Positions 17,127-25,669 are shown, counted from the first letter of the stretch. The stretch: 64,000 bases of DNA from Pseudomonas sp. DG56-2 (GCF_004803755.1 NZ_CP032311.1:2062501-2126500); one strand, 5' to 3'. Made by a program: numbers and translations. Notes: generated by a model from the letters alone, not told the origin.

Positions 17127-17324
17127 ATGCAGGCATCACGGAGAATGAAGTCTTGGCGTTTGAGACTGGCAGTGGCCTTAATAATTGCAGGCGGCCTTTT
17201 GGTTAAAAGTGAGAGGGCGCTTGGACGGTCTGACTACGTGTCATATGGACTTGTCGCATTTCTCGTTGCAGCTGTTCTTGTCGTTTGGAAGTTTTACAGC
17301 CTGCCAAATGGCCCCGAAAATTAG
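17127..17324 (+). CDS. Small inner-membrane protein (65 aa)
   Basis: 65 residues from ATG 17127 (AAGGAG nine bases upstream; an in-frame TTG at 17121 is too close to it). Basic N-terminus (RRMKSWRLRL), hydrophobic segments at about 10-25 and 40-56. It shares length and plan with 16403-16600 but not clear sequence identity. Unknown function. Confidence 0.5.
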   Translation: MQASRRMKSWRLRLAVALIIAGGLLVKSERALGRSDYVSYGLVAFLVAAVLVVWKFYSLPNGPEN

Positions 17325-17347
17325 CTTCAATTGACAGCGCCGAAGTG

Positions 17348-17623
17348 TCAGGCCGGCAGTGCACCGTTGAACACATCGAACGACTCATAGATCACCCAGC
17401 CGCTTTCGCTCGCGTCGCCCTTGTTGTCGATCACCTATGTGCCGGCCTTGAAGTAAAACGGGTACTTGATCCACTTGGTGTTCACTGGTGCGCTGGCGCT
17501 GAGTTCGTCCAGCCTGACGGTTAGCTGGCTAAACTCGTCAACCTGTACACCTGGCCAAGCGAGATCATGCGCCCAAGTGTGTTCACTAGGGCTAATCCGC
17601 GCTATTCCTTTCCCCCTTTGCAA
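17348..17623 (-). pseudogene. Phage-derived gene with in-frame stop
   Basis: Reading leftward, a coherent protein (VDEFSQLTVRLDEL, KWIKYPFYFKAGT) hits TAG, then continues in the same frame with VIDNKGDASESGWVIYESFD to a normal stop at 17348. A TAC-to-TAG change is the simplest explanation. Typical of decayed prophage hypothetical genes. Confidence 0.45.
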
Positions 17624-17754
17624 GCGGCTCCAGGCTTTTATCCCCTACAACTCACTCTTGGTTCTTTTTCACACAGGCTGGGTCAATAGCGGGCGTGCGC
17701 CGTGTTTGTTAGGCTGCCTTACATCAAAGGCCTATTGAATGCTAAGGATCTGCA

Positions 17755-18276
17755 ATGGCTGCGATTTTTGCCTACCGGTGTGAGTGTTGCAACGAGGTAC
17801 ATGAAGGATCTCCCTCATTTGGTTTCGCTGCACCTGCGTATTATCAGTGGTTGACGGATGAGCAAAAGGCGTCGTGTGGCTGGATCACTGATGATCTGTG
17901 CACAGTTACGTTGGAGGGACGCACGGACTTCTTCATCCGTTCAGTTCTGGAAATTCCGATTCACGGGATCAGCGAACCCTTTATCTGGGGTGTTTGGGTA
18001 TCTGTTTCTGAAAAAAGCTATGGCCGTTATGTAGAGACCCGCACTGCTCCAGCAGATGGCGATGGCTTTTTCGGATGGTTGGCCAACGACATCCCATGTT
18101 ACCCCCCGGGCGGCCCCTTTGCCGTCAATGTGTATTTGCAGCCCGAAGGGCTTCGTCCGATAGTCGAGTTGCAACAGGGAGGAAGTGAAGATCATCCTTT
18201 GTTGACAGATCAGGTCCGAGGGATCGCGCCGGCGAAGGCTCAGGAAATCGCTGAGTTACTGCTTCACCCAACTTGA
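17755..18276 (+). CDS. DUF2199 domain-containing protein
   Basis: 173 residues, cytoplasmic. The N-terminus YRCECCNEVHEG with paired cysteines, followed by SFGFAAPAYYQWL and the WGVWVSVSE core, is typical of the DUF2199 family (single-domain proteins of unknown function often found beside islands and toxin immunity genes). Apparently full-length. Surrounded by decayed phage genes. Confidence 0.75.
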   Translation: MAAIFAYRCECCNEVHEGSPSFGFAAPAYYQWLTDEQKASCGWITDDLCTVTLEGRTDFFIRSVLEIPIHGISEPFIWGVWVSVSEKSYGRYVETRTAPADGDGFFGWLANDIPCYPPGGPFAVNVYLQPEGLRPIVELQQGGSEDHPLLTDQVRGIAPAKAQEIAELLLHPT

Positions 18277-18432
18277 CCGGCATGAAATATGGTCCCTCTA
18301 TAATGTGAGCGGATTATTTTTCGGCCACTTACGGCGTCAATGCAGAGGCCGCTGAGGGTCGATTGCAACCATTCTGGGACTGGCTGCATTCGACCCAATA
18401 TAGATAGTCCGTTCCAGGGTGCTCAGTAGCGG

Positions 18433-18735
18433 TCAACTCCAGATCACAATCGAATGACCTGGCCCGTGGAGCGTCATTGCTTCAGGCCCTGTCCAAGCGT
18501 CTGGGTGCACATTGACATGCAGAGTGCCCTTGTCTAAGGCCAACACGATTAATGTGGTCGCTTCGTCTTCACTGATTTCTTTGAGTGTACAGCCTTTGAG
18601 ATCGGAAAAGCTTATCCCTTCAAATCGACACGGGTTGTATACAGTCAACCCAGACCCGTCGAACAAGATAATCTGAAAGCAGTCATCGTATTGAAGGGCA
18701 TCACGAATAACGACATTGAAAGGTAGCGCCAGCAA
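18433..18735 (-). CDS. Hypothetical protein (100 aa)
   Basis: 100 residues, acidic, predicted mostly beta-strand (FNVVIRDALQYDDCFQIILF, LKGCTLKEIS, TLHVNVHPDAW). No signal or membrane segment. The small acidic beta-rich type is common among orphan immunity proteins of islands, but no family can be named. Confidence 0.5.
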   Translation of the reverse strand: MLALPFNVVIRDALQYDDCFQIILFDGSGLTVYNPCRFEGISFSDLKGCTLKEISEDEATTLIVLALDKGTLHVNVHPDAWTGPEAMTLHGPGHSIVIWS

Positions 18736-19100
18736 TTCATTTGCTCCACTGCCTGATTTAGAAAAATCAACTCTTAGATAATCTACTTTTATTCAATCAA
18801 TCTTGTCTAGTCTATTGCCGCTAGCAACGAATCGCAGCAATGGGTAGGTCGAGAGTCTACAACGGCTGCATAGGTAGCATTTCGTTTGTAGGCGACAAGC
18901 TTGGCATGAGACCAACTCAGTGTCTCCGATGGGTCGTTTTCTGCCATTACGACCGGAGGCGCGCACGACTGACTACCAAGGCGGTAGGCCGGTAGTCTTT
19001 CAGACGTTATCCTTCAGTCGATCTCGGCCATTGCGCCGCCCTATCAGCTGCTGCTTCAAGAATGCAGGTCGTCCCATCAATGTCATTCAAGTCTGAGCCT
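18736..19100. other. Non-coding, AT-richer island stretch
   Basis: No ORF with credible codon use. An AT-rich start (18760-18820) is followed by scrambled GC-rich sequence. I see no RNA gene or clear hairpin terminator. Confidence 0.5.
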
Positions 19101-19313
19101 CTAAAGCTTACAGCCCTCAATCACAAGTACTGGTTTTTCATTGCAAATAATGTCTATCCACTCATCTGTGACAATTGCCAAATGAAAAATCGGATCATCT
19201 TTATAGATATCAAGTGAATCATTATGTAGCCATCCTGAAAAATCTGAATTCTCGACTAAAAAGAATGAGGTTTCGATTTCCTTGGGAATAAGCTGCAACG
19301 AAACAAGTCTCAT
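19101..19313 (-). CDS. Hypothetical protein (70 aa)
   Basis: 70 residues, acidic, codon use clearly AT-richer than the core genome (many AAT, GAT, ATA codons), a sign of foreign origin. Motifs such as DIYKDDPIFHLAIVTDEWID suggest a small immunity-type protein, but no family assignment is possible. Confidence 0.4.
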   Translation of the reverse strand: MRLVSLQLIPKEIETSFFLVENSDFSGWLHNDSLDIYKDDPIFHLAIVTDEWIDIICNEKPVLVIEGCKL

Positions 19314-20005
19314 GCTCTCGTTTGCTATACGTATTGCGGTGGGAAATTGGATGAAGTCTAAATAAAGTCTTCTACCTGCATTTCCTGATTATTTAAGATG
19401 AACGCGCATGCCGATGTCATAAGTAATTCGTTCAAAGGTTACTCTACCTAAAGCAGGCAAGCCTAATGCACTCCATGGACGGAATATTTGTTTATTCATG
19501 TCGACATCCTTTAGTCGTAATGTATCTGATCACCGGTTCTTTTTCCGTCAGGTCGTTGTATTTCGATGGTTGTCCGATCGTTGCTGCCATTGGGACGAAC
19601 AAGAGCTCCTCTACCGTTTTCTAGATTCCCTACACGCACACCGTTACCATTGTCTCCCACATTTGAGGGATTCATGCAGGCAAATCTTTGTTGGCTTCAT
19701 CAAAGCCGCCAGGTTTTAGCGACTGATAACAGGCCTGTCCAGTGGCTGCTTCTGGCCGATAACTGTTGATTGGATGACAGCTATCGACCCATTGCGGACG
19801 TTCGGCACTGGGATTCGAGATTATTTTTTTGCCCCGCGTTGATGGAATCTCACGCTGTGCCCTCAACCCAAATTCAGGTTGCAGGAGCAAGGAAACTACG
19901 AAGCACGCCAACAATTTCTTGAAGTGCCGTATCGTTTCTGCGCATCAAATATCCAAAGATCTGTTTCTGCGTCGCTAGCCCCGTACAATAAAATCAAGCA
20001 ACATA
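19314..20005. other. Non-coding island stretch
   Basis: About 690 bp without a convincing gene. It includes one dispersed repeat unit (19747-19804). A 73-codon ORF at 19498-19719 has no RBS and atypical composition and is not called. Confidence 0.45.
19747..19804 (+). repeat. Dispersed hairpin repeat, copy 1
   Basis: GCTTCTGGCC, then ATAACTGT and ACAGCTAT as stem arms, then ATCGACCC and GCGGACG. The same plan (CTTCTGGCC, GCTGCC stem, GGCAGC stem, GGGTCGA) is seen at 20668-20725, with degenerate partial copies at 22087-22118 and 59599-59620. Confidence 0.5.
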
Positions 20006-20617
20006 TCAAATATAGCCTAATTGTTTAAAAATTTTCTTATAGATATCACGCACCACTTTACTTTTATTTTCATGTTATTTCTGAATATCTAAGCTGCAAT
20101 CTTTAATTGCCTCAAATTTGGCATCCGCATAAATCTTGCAGTCCTTCTCAGACTGTCTAAGCCAATCACGGAAAAGCAAGTGCCGGGCTGTTTCAGGGGT
20201 ATCCCGAGTAAAAACATGCAGATTAACTCTCGGATTATCATAATGGAAAAGACGATGACCATGGAAGCGGGGCTCACGAACAATTAGTCTATACCCAAGA
20301 CTTTCAAGCGCTAATACATATGTTTTTTCATCAGCAGCATCAGCAACCGTCAGATCAATATCAATAACAGGTTTAGCGGCTAAGCCAGGTACTGCCGTAG
20401 AACCCACATGATCAATTTTTAGTAGATTCGAACCTAATTTATTCTTAATTTCAGATTCCAATGTTGAATATATTTCCGGCCACGAGGGTTCATAAGCAAC
20501 GACCGCTACATTCTCAATGGGCGGTACGCCATTAACAAAATAGCTGTCCTGAGGATCGATGACATAGTTATCCATTATTTCTTTTGGACTAATCATAAAC
20601 GGATACCTATAAACCAT
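20006..20617 (-). pseudogene. GrpB family protein with in-frame stop codon
   Basis: The first 180 codons read as a GrpB/UPF0157 protein (nucleotidyltransferase-like fold): VVAYEPSWPEIYSTLESEI, KIDHVGSTAVPGLAAKPVID, RLFHYDNPRVNLHVF and LLFRDWLRQSEKD. A TAA at 20077-20075 stops it early, but the same frame continues HENKSKVVRDIYKKIFKQLG to TGA at 20006. That is the expected family C-terminus, giving 203 residues without the stop. A Tyr-to-stop change is likely. AT-rich codon use marks it as foreign. The truncated 180-residue form may still fold. Function of the family in bacteria is poorly known. Confidence 0.7.
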
Positions 20618-20667
20618 AAAGATGATGAGCGATAGCTTACAAGAGGTGAGTTTGGATGTCTCTCAAA

Positions 20668-20725
20668 TGTCCGCTTCTGGCCGTTTGCTGCCCTCAACCA
20701 CCGGCAGCCATGGGTCGATTAGCGA
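20668..20725 (+). repeat. Dispersed hairpin repeat, copy 2
   Basis: TGTCCGCTTCTGGCC, stem arms GCTGCC and GGCAGC, then GGGTCGAT. Same layout as 19747-19804. It separates the GrpB pseudogene from the recombinase gene. Confidence 0.5.
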
Positions 20726-20778
20726 CCATCCACCGCATCGAGTTCACCCTTGTTCTCCTCTAACGCGGAGGACAACCC

Positions 20779-21399
20779 ATGAAAACCGCTGCTACCTACA
20801 CCCATCGCCCATGGAACAAGGGAAAGCTAGTCGGGCAGAAAGCCCCGCTCCGACTCAGAGATATCTGGGTCATCCGGGTAAGGCTCCAGATCGCGGAGAA
20901 ATCTAGGGATCTGGCGTTGTTCAACTTGGCCATCGACAGCAAGCTGCGAGCCTGCGACTTAACCAAGCTTCGTGTACGGGACGTAGCCCATGGAGAGAAT
21001 GTGTCGTCACGAGCGATCGTGATGCAGCAGAAAACTCAACATCCGGTGCAATTTGAGATCACGGAGCAAACCCGTTTGGCTTTGGTAGCCTGGATGCATC
21101 CGGCTAACCTCCGTAGCGAGGACTGTCTGTTTCCGAGTCGGCTACACGGTTCAGATCATCTCTCCACCAGACAATACGCTCGAATAGTGAAAGCTTGGGT
21201 GACAGCCATTGGCCTTGGCCCAGCCATGTACGGCACTCACACGATGCGGCGCACGAAGGCCTCCTTGATCTATCGCAGAACGAAGAATCGAAGGGCAGTC
21301 CAACTCCTGCTTGGCCACACGAAGCTTGAGAGCACCGTCAGATATCTGGGGATTGAGGTCGACGATGCCTTGGAGATGGCGGAGCAGACTGAGGTCTGA
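20779..21399 (+). CDS. Compact tyrosine recombinase (catalytic domain only)
   Basis: 206 residues, the size of FimB/FimE-type recombinases, lacking the large N-terminal core-binding domain of phage integrases. Catalytic residues can be assigned: Arg in SKLRACDLTKLRV, His-x-x-Arg in THTMRRTKAS, His in LLLGHTKL and Tyr in STVRYLG. It follows GGAGGACAACCC and so has a good RBS. It may act on an inversion or resolution site, or be an island passenger. No inverted-repeat switch was seen beside it. Confidence 0.8.
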   Translation: MKTAATYTHRPWNKGKLVGQKAPLRLRDIWVIRVRLQIAEKSRDLALFNLAIDSKLRACDLTKLRVRDVAHGENVSSRAIVMQQKTQHPVQFEITEQTRLALVAWMHPANLRSEDCLFPSRLHGSDHLSTRQYARIVKAWVTAIGLGPAMYGTHTMRRTKASLIYRRTKNRRAVQLLLGHTKLESTVRYLGIEVDDALEMAEQTEV

Positions 21400-21554
21400 T
21401 CATCCAAAGCGACGGTCGAGGGCATACCGTCGCTATCCGGCCCATAGCGCCCGCTCGCCAAGGGCCAGGTTCAACTGGAAGCTACTACTTGAAGGCGACT
21501 ACAGTTGTTGGGGCGACTCAGGTAGGCTTCAAAGCACTGATTTAAGGAGCCAGC

Positions 21555-22004
21555 ATGCGTATCACCCAAGATTTACGCGCAAACGAAATCCTCAGGCTTG
21601 AACATCTTTTGGAGGGTTTCAACTACACGGTCTGGGTTAACACCTACGGACCCTACGACTTGGATAGAACGCTCGAAGCGCAACTTGCTCATTCCACTGG
21701 TCACGAAGTGATCATTGGCGGGAAGTCCATCGTGCCGCCAAGCGAGGCACGCAGAGAAGTTACCGAGCAACTGTTGCACGTCGGGGATGGCGGTTACGGC
21801 CCACTGGACCTGAATGCAAAGCGCTCCGAAATCCTGAGTCTTCTTGAAGAACTATTCGAGCATGTGCGCCTGGACCAAGCCAGCACCATAACCTCATTTT
21901 GGCTAACTAAAGGGCATCCAGCATACCCAGTGTTCTGGGACTTCGCATTCGATATTCATAATGAGGGGAAAAGATGTATTTTCATGGGCAGTAGCAGTGA
22001 CTAG
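21555..22004 (+). CDS. Hypothetical protein (149 aa)
   Basis: 149 residues with a strong RBS (TTAAGGAG). Soluble, mixed alpha/beta, with YTVWVNTYGPYDLDRTLE early and FWLTKGHPAYPVFWDF late. No family recognised. Intact in a region where many neighbours are broken. Confidence 0.55.
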   Translation: MRITQDLRANEILRLEHLLEGFNYTVWVNTYGPYDLDRTLEAQLAHSTGHEVIIGGKSIVPPSEARREVTEQLLHVGDGGYGPLDLNAKRSEILSLLEELFEHVRLDQASTITSFWLTKGHPAYPVFWDFAFDIHNEGKRCIFMGSSSD

Positions 22005-22245
22005 GCCAGGAAAGCCAAACTTTCTAACGAGCTGGCCACGCCTGCTGTTATGACCGCTTCGGGTCGAAAGCCGTCACTCAGAATGGGCTGCTTTTTTGGC
22101 CGGTAGCTGCCATTGGCGAAGGGCCTCTTGGGGTTGTTTATAGATTTTCAGGTTGACGCCACTACGGACCGTTGGTCAGGTCATCCAAACATTCCCAGTC
22201 CACAACGCCCTAACTTGAAGTTATGGACTAATGAGGGCACGGATC

Positions 22246-22371
22246 ATGGAATTCGATATGGCGGAGTTTAGAGAGAGCATGGCTGCCGGCTAGCCGCTGG
22301 TGAAACAAGCAAATGACGTTCTATGCCTGTATCACGAGGCGGTGAATCACTGGCAAGCCAAGAGGAGCTGA
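22246..22371 (+). pseudogene. Broken member of a short repeated gene family
   Basis: Reads MEFDMAEFRESMAAG, a TAG stop, then PLVKQANDVLCLYHEAVNHW. This matches the DEKIAAGEPLMRQAMDAL pattern of the intact copy at 59676-59879. The GAG-to-TAG change at the conserved Glu inactivates it. Its leader GGATCATG also resembles those of the other copies. Confidence 0.55.
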
Positions 22372-22416
22372 AGCACTTACTGTGCGCCGGCTTGATGTTG
22401 AGCGTGCACCAAATAA

Positions 22417-22440
22417 AACACCGGCAGTTGTGCCGGTGTT
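22417..22440 (-). terminator. Rho-independent terminator of 22456-22884
   Basis: 10-bp perfect arms around GTTG, followed on the minus strand by TTTTATTT, directly after the stop codon at 22456. Confidence 0.8.
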
Positions 22441-22455
22441 ATGCGAACGAATTGC

Positions 22456-22884
22456 CTAAGGAGTAACAGACTCCAAATCAAATGAGATGATATTGAATTC
22501 GCCGTCTACTTTGAAAGCAGAAACGTTATGAAATTCGTATATTCTGTTGTCGGTTTTTAATTTAACTCTGTCGTCATGAACCTCGCCAACCGCTTGAGAA
22601 CTTTTGGTGACGAGGAATGGTGCGCTTTTCTTTGAAGTTAAAAGCGCTTCTTCATCGCTTTGCTGGGCGGCCATGAGGAAGTAGCGGTAAACCATGGGTA
22701 CAGTGGCGCCACCACTGTTGTACAGAATTTCGTATATAGCCCCACCGGAGCCGACTTTTGTCACTGTGTCAATCTCTGTCGGCTCAGGCCTACTAGGTGA
22801 AGAAATGTAAATGTACAGTGCTTGCACGAAGCAGAATACTGCAAGTATCCAAGTCCACCAGTTAATGCTCTTTCGATTTTGCAT
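22456..22884 (-). CDS. Membrane-anchored hypothetical protein
   Basis: 142 residues: a single N-terminal membrane segment (WWTWILAVFCFVQALYIYI, residues 9-28), then a ~110-residue soluble domain facing the periplasm or cytoplasm. AT-rich codon use. It has its own terminator. No family recognised. Confidence 0.6.
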   Translation of the reverse strand: MQNRKSINWWTWILAVFCFVQALYIYISSPSRPEPTEIDTVTKVGSGGAIYEILYNSGGATVPMVYRYFLMAAQQSDEEALLTSKKSAPFLVTKSSQAVGEVHDDRVKLKTDNRIYEFHNVSAFKVDGEFNIISFDLESVTP

Positions 22885-22913
22885 AATTTATGCCTGCTTT
22901 AATCTATTCTTGA

Positions 22914-23120
22914 TCACCGTAAGGGGCGTCGGCCCCACTTGGAAAAATCAACTGATGTAGTTCCTGATATTGTTTGTTTCACTCCGGCAAGTGGGTAATA
23001 GCAACTCATGCTTGCGCCCGTTTTTGCCGTGGCGGAAAACCTTACGAATGAGGTGAAGCCAAGGGTTGGGGTGACTGTGCATAAATGCAGTGTTTTGGTG
23101 TGCGAATTTACGGCGATCAC
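22914..23120 (-). CDS. Doubtful small ORF
   Basis: 68 codons, no clear RBS, Thr/Ser-rich (TKTLHLCTVTPTLGFTSF). It could be a real secreted peptide remnant or chance. Kept only because the sequence is not a shadow of another gene. Confidence 0.2.
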   Translation of the reverse strand: MIAVNSHTKTLHLCTVTPTLGFTSFVRFSATAKTGASMSCYYPLAGVKQTISGTTSVDFSKWGRRPLR

Positions 23121-23484
23121 CAGTGTATCTATTACGAATAGCGTTCCCTAATATTTAGGGTGTTCTTAGTACGATACGCGGTTTTGGTCAGATGGCCGGA
23201 GAGAGGGCGGGAATTGATTCAAAAACTCGAAGGGTGTGCTGCTATGAGATGGGGGCTGAGCAAAGCGGCAACCTGAAAATTTTGGGGACTTCAATGTGCC
23301 GCAAGGGGCGGGCGGGCATCTTCGTAGCGCTCTTTAGACCCGTTAACGGCATCACGGATCTCGTACCATTTTTTGTACCAATGGCTGTGTTTGGATTGAG
23401 ATGCAGAGTGGTGTGGAGGGCTGGAAGGCCCTTGAGTAGGGGGTCTCCTCACTTTCGAGAACTCGTCAAAGCGCAAAAAACATC
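23121..23484. other. Right end of the island, non-coding
   Basis: No convincing gene. The segment 23361-23498 is recognisably similar to 63209-63345: both carry TCTCGTACCA, TGTACCAAT and GCTGTGTTTTGG-like blocks, then about 120 bp later GCAAAAACATCTC and GGAGTATGGCC. This suggests a shared element end. Confidence 0.45.
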
Positions 23485-23556
23485 TCCGGAGTATGGCCTA
23501 GAGTCTGTTGATTAGCCTGTGATCATTGGGCGAAATATGAACGAAATTTAATCCTG
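23485..23556. repeat. 72-bp direct repeat, right boundary of genomic island (attR-like)
   Basis: Partner of 14401-14472 (69 of 72 positions equal). Core-genome sequence resumes immediately to the right. Confidence 0.8.
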
Positions 23557-23701
23557 GATTTTTTCCAGCGAACCAATAGCAGCCATTCAAGTGTGATGTG
23601 AAGCCTTCCACGCCCTGGCTTTTGCACCTGTAACACTTCACCGCACCACGCTACAGTACAGCGAACAAGTAGTGCCCAAACCAAGAACAAGGAGGTTACT
23701 A

Positions 23702-24112
23702 ATGCTTGCGAAACTGTTGGTGACGGTTGGCATCGTTTTTTACGCCGTGGTCGTACCCATCTTTGAGGTCAACGACACTCATGTTTTCAATACGGCCTGG
23801 GAACCCCATGCTCGGCTGCATGAGACCTGGCAATTGTTTACCAACACGGCAATTGGAGCCTTTAGTGTCTGGCTCGTCTGGGGCAAGGACAACCTCAAGT
23901 TAGAGAGCCTTCTTACTGTGTTCGTAACCGGTGGGTTCTTAATGGCGTACTGGCTGCAGGATGGGTACGGGGGCTCCATGGTACTCACCGATGGTTCAGA
24001 GAAAATGATCTTCGGGATCAACTTGGGCCTTTTTGCGTACACGCTGGCTATTCTGCTCGCGGGTGTGGCAGTCGCCATCGAGTGGCGGCATCGAATGCGA
24101 CCAGAGGCCTGA
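23702..24112 (+). CDS. Four-helix inner-membrane protein of unknown function
   Basis: 136 residues from ATG 23702, chosen for the strong AAGGAGG six bases upstream (a longer ORF from 23672 lacks this). Hydrophobic segments at about 2-20, 46-60, 70-85 and 103-125. Conserved-looking HVFNPAWEPHARLH-type block (here FNTAWEPHARLHETWQ) is typical of a small family of membrane proteins in proteobacteria. No enzymatic motif. Confidence 0.65.
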   Translation: MLAKLLVTVGIVFYAVVVPIFEVNDTHVFNTAWEPHARLHETWQLFTNTAIGAFSVWLVWGKDNLKLESLLTVFVTGGFLMAYWLQDGYGGSMVLTDGSEKMIFGINLGLFAYTLAILLAGVAVAIEWRHRMRPEA

Positions 24113-24126
24113 TCTATGAAAGACAA

Positions 24127-24153
24127 AACGCCCGACGCATCGCATCGGGCGTT
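24127..24153 (-). terminator. Terminator between 23702-24112 and the YVTN gene
   Basis: 9-bp arms AACGCCCGA/TCGGGCGTT. The T-run (TTTTGTCTTT) lies on the minus-strand side, so it mainly ends the leftward beta-propeller gene. Confidence 0.7.
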
Positions 24154-24219
24154 GCAGTGACACTGATAGAGGCTTTTTCAGCCGCAGCGATCAGTATCGG
24201 AGATGGGCACAACTAAACG

Positions 24220-25254
24220 TCAAGGCGTCATGCTGATGCCGTTCGGACCTTTGTCTACAGGGACGGTCTTGATCACCTTGCGCTCTTTCACATCGATCAT
24301 CGAAACCGAGTTGGCGAAAGAGTTGGTCACGTAGGCATAACGTCCTTCTCGGTCAACGACGACACCGTGGGCGCCAGCGCCGGTCTCAACTGCCTTGGCC
24401 ACCTTGAAAGTCTCCAGGTCAATCACGCTGGCCGTGTGCCCGGGCTTGTCACGTGCGCCTTGGTTGGCCACCACCAGGGTGCGTGAGTCTGGCGTTGCAT
24501 ACAGTTGGATAGGAACAGTACCGACATCAATTTTGCGAATTACCTTGCGTGTGGCAGGGTCGATCACAGCGACTGCGTTTTCCCCCGACAGCGAGACGAA
24601 GGCAAGACGTCCGTCCGGGGTGAACCCGACCTGCGCCGGCTGGTTGCCGACGGTCACCTGCGAGACCTCTTTCTGGCTGGCTGTGTCGATTACCGACACG
24701 GCGCCACCTTTGAGGTCGGCGACGTAGACTTCCTTGCCGTCCGGGCTGAACCGAAGACCATGGGGGAACTTGCCGACCGGAATCGTCGCTACCTGGCTGT
24801 GTGTCGATGTTTCGATCACACTGATAGTGTTGTCACCGCTATTGGTGATGTAAGCGAGGCGGCCATCGGGGGAGATCACGACATGGGCCGGGTGTACACC
24901 TACCGGTACCTTGGCGACCACCGCGTCAGTACGGCTATCGATAACCCATACAGCACCGGGTTTGCCTTTTTCAGCATGCATGCCCTTGGCCATATCCATA
25001 TGTGCAGCAGTGGCGGCCTCACCCATATTGGTCACCCAGACAAATTTGCCGTCGGGCGAAACCTGTACGTTGTGGGGCATTTTGCCAACTTGCACGCGTC
25101 CCAGCGTTTTCAACGATGCAGCGTCCAGCACGTTGACCGTGTCGGCCCCTTCATTGGCCATATAGATTTTGTCGGTGGCGAAGGTGGCGCCCGTCCAGGC
25201 CAGCAAACCAATTTGCACCGCAGCCAAAAGCAAGTTCTTAACTGTTGTCATCAT
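24220..25254 (-). CDS. Periplasmic YVTN-family seven-bladed beta-propeller protein
   Basis: 344 residues with a signal peptide (cleavage near GATFA-TD). At least six repeats of the form VSPDGxxxYVTN with GKMPHNVQ, GVHPAHVV, GKFPHGLR, GNQPAQVG and GAGAHGVV loops, i.e. a YVTN/NHL-type propeller. A Met/His-rich insertion near residues 85-98 (AHMDMAKGMHAEKGKP) could bind a soft metal such as copper. RBS GGAGTAATC precedes the ATG. An upstream MerR/CueR-like operator (25353-25373) supports a metal link. Such proteins are often cytochrome- or metal-associated, but the substrate is unknown. Confidence 0.8.
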   Translation of the reverse strand: MMTTVKNLLLAAVQIGLLAWTGATFATDKIYMANEGADTVNVLDAASLKTLGRVQVGKMPHNVQVSPDGKFVWVTNMGEAATAAHMDMAKGMHAEKGKPGAVWVIDSRTDAVVAKVPVGVHPAHVVISPDGRLAYITNSGDNTISVIETSTHSQVATIPVGKFPHGLRFSPDGKEVYVADLKGGAVSVIDTASQKEVSQVTVGNQPAQVGFTPDGRLAFVSLSGENAVAVIDPATRKVIRKIDVGTVPIQLYATPDSRTLVVANQGARDKPGHTASVIDLETFKVAKAVETGAGAHGVVVDREGRYAYVTNSFANSVSMIDVKERKVIKTVPVDKGPNGISMTP

Positions 25255-25352
25255 GATTACTCCGTTGGAAAAATCGGCTTCTCCGACGCCTTCGCCAGGG
25301 GTTGCAACCCCGGGACCGCAGGACCGGTATCAGTGGATACGGCGCAGTCTCA

Positions 25353-25373
25353 ACCTTGACACGATTGGAAGGT
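25353..25373 (-). promoter_or_regulatory. MerR/CueR-like operator upstream of the YVTN gene
   Basis: ACCTT-N11-AAGGT palindrome. On the minus strand TTTACC, the palindrome and TTGAGACT are laid out like the stretched-spacer promoters of CueR-type regulators. It lies about 100 bp upstream of the YVTN start. The regulator gene is not in the immediate neighbourhood. Confidence 0.5.
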
Positions 25374-25415
25374 AAAGCACTTTTCCATATTTTTTTTAAT
25401 GACTTTCGCCCGGCC

Positions 25416-25442
25416 ATAAAAAGCCCCGCCAAAGGGCGGGGC
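25416..25442 (-). terminator. Terminator of 25487-25669
   Basis: GCCCCGCC/GGCGGGGC hairpin with AAAG loop. On the minus strand it is followed by TTTTTAT. Confidence 0.85.
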
Positions 25443-25486
25443 AAGGGGAGTGCGGAGCAACGCACGATAAAACCGATCGAGTTGCC

Positions 25487-25669
25487 TCAGGCGTGAAGGC
25501 GGGTGTTCTGCATGTGGCTGGCCAGGTTCTGGGCGGCAGTCAGTGAAGTCAGCGGTCCGGACACTTGTTCACCATCGCGAACCAGATACCAGCAAGCCAG
25601 CAGGCCCAGGTTCCTTAGCGAGGCGGGAACGGCGCTACCGATTACGGACATAATGTTGATAGGGGCCAT
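25487..25669 (-). CDS. Small hypothetical protein (60 aa)
   Basis: 60 residues from ATG 25669, chosen for AGGAGA six bases upstream (the longer frame starts upstream of this RBS). One moderately hydrophobic segment (IMSVIGSAVPASLRNLGLLA) and a C-terminal GPLTSLTAAQNLASHM. It ends in its own terminator, so it is probably real. Unknown function. Confidence 0.6.
   Translation of the reverse strand: MAPINIMSVIGSAVPASLRNLGLLACWYLVRDGEQVSGPLTSLTAAQNLASHMQNTRLHA

Noticed and set aside
19498..19719. 73-codon ORF
   Set aside because: No RBS, unusual Arg/Phe/His-rich composition, no neighbours supporting it.
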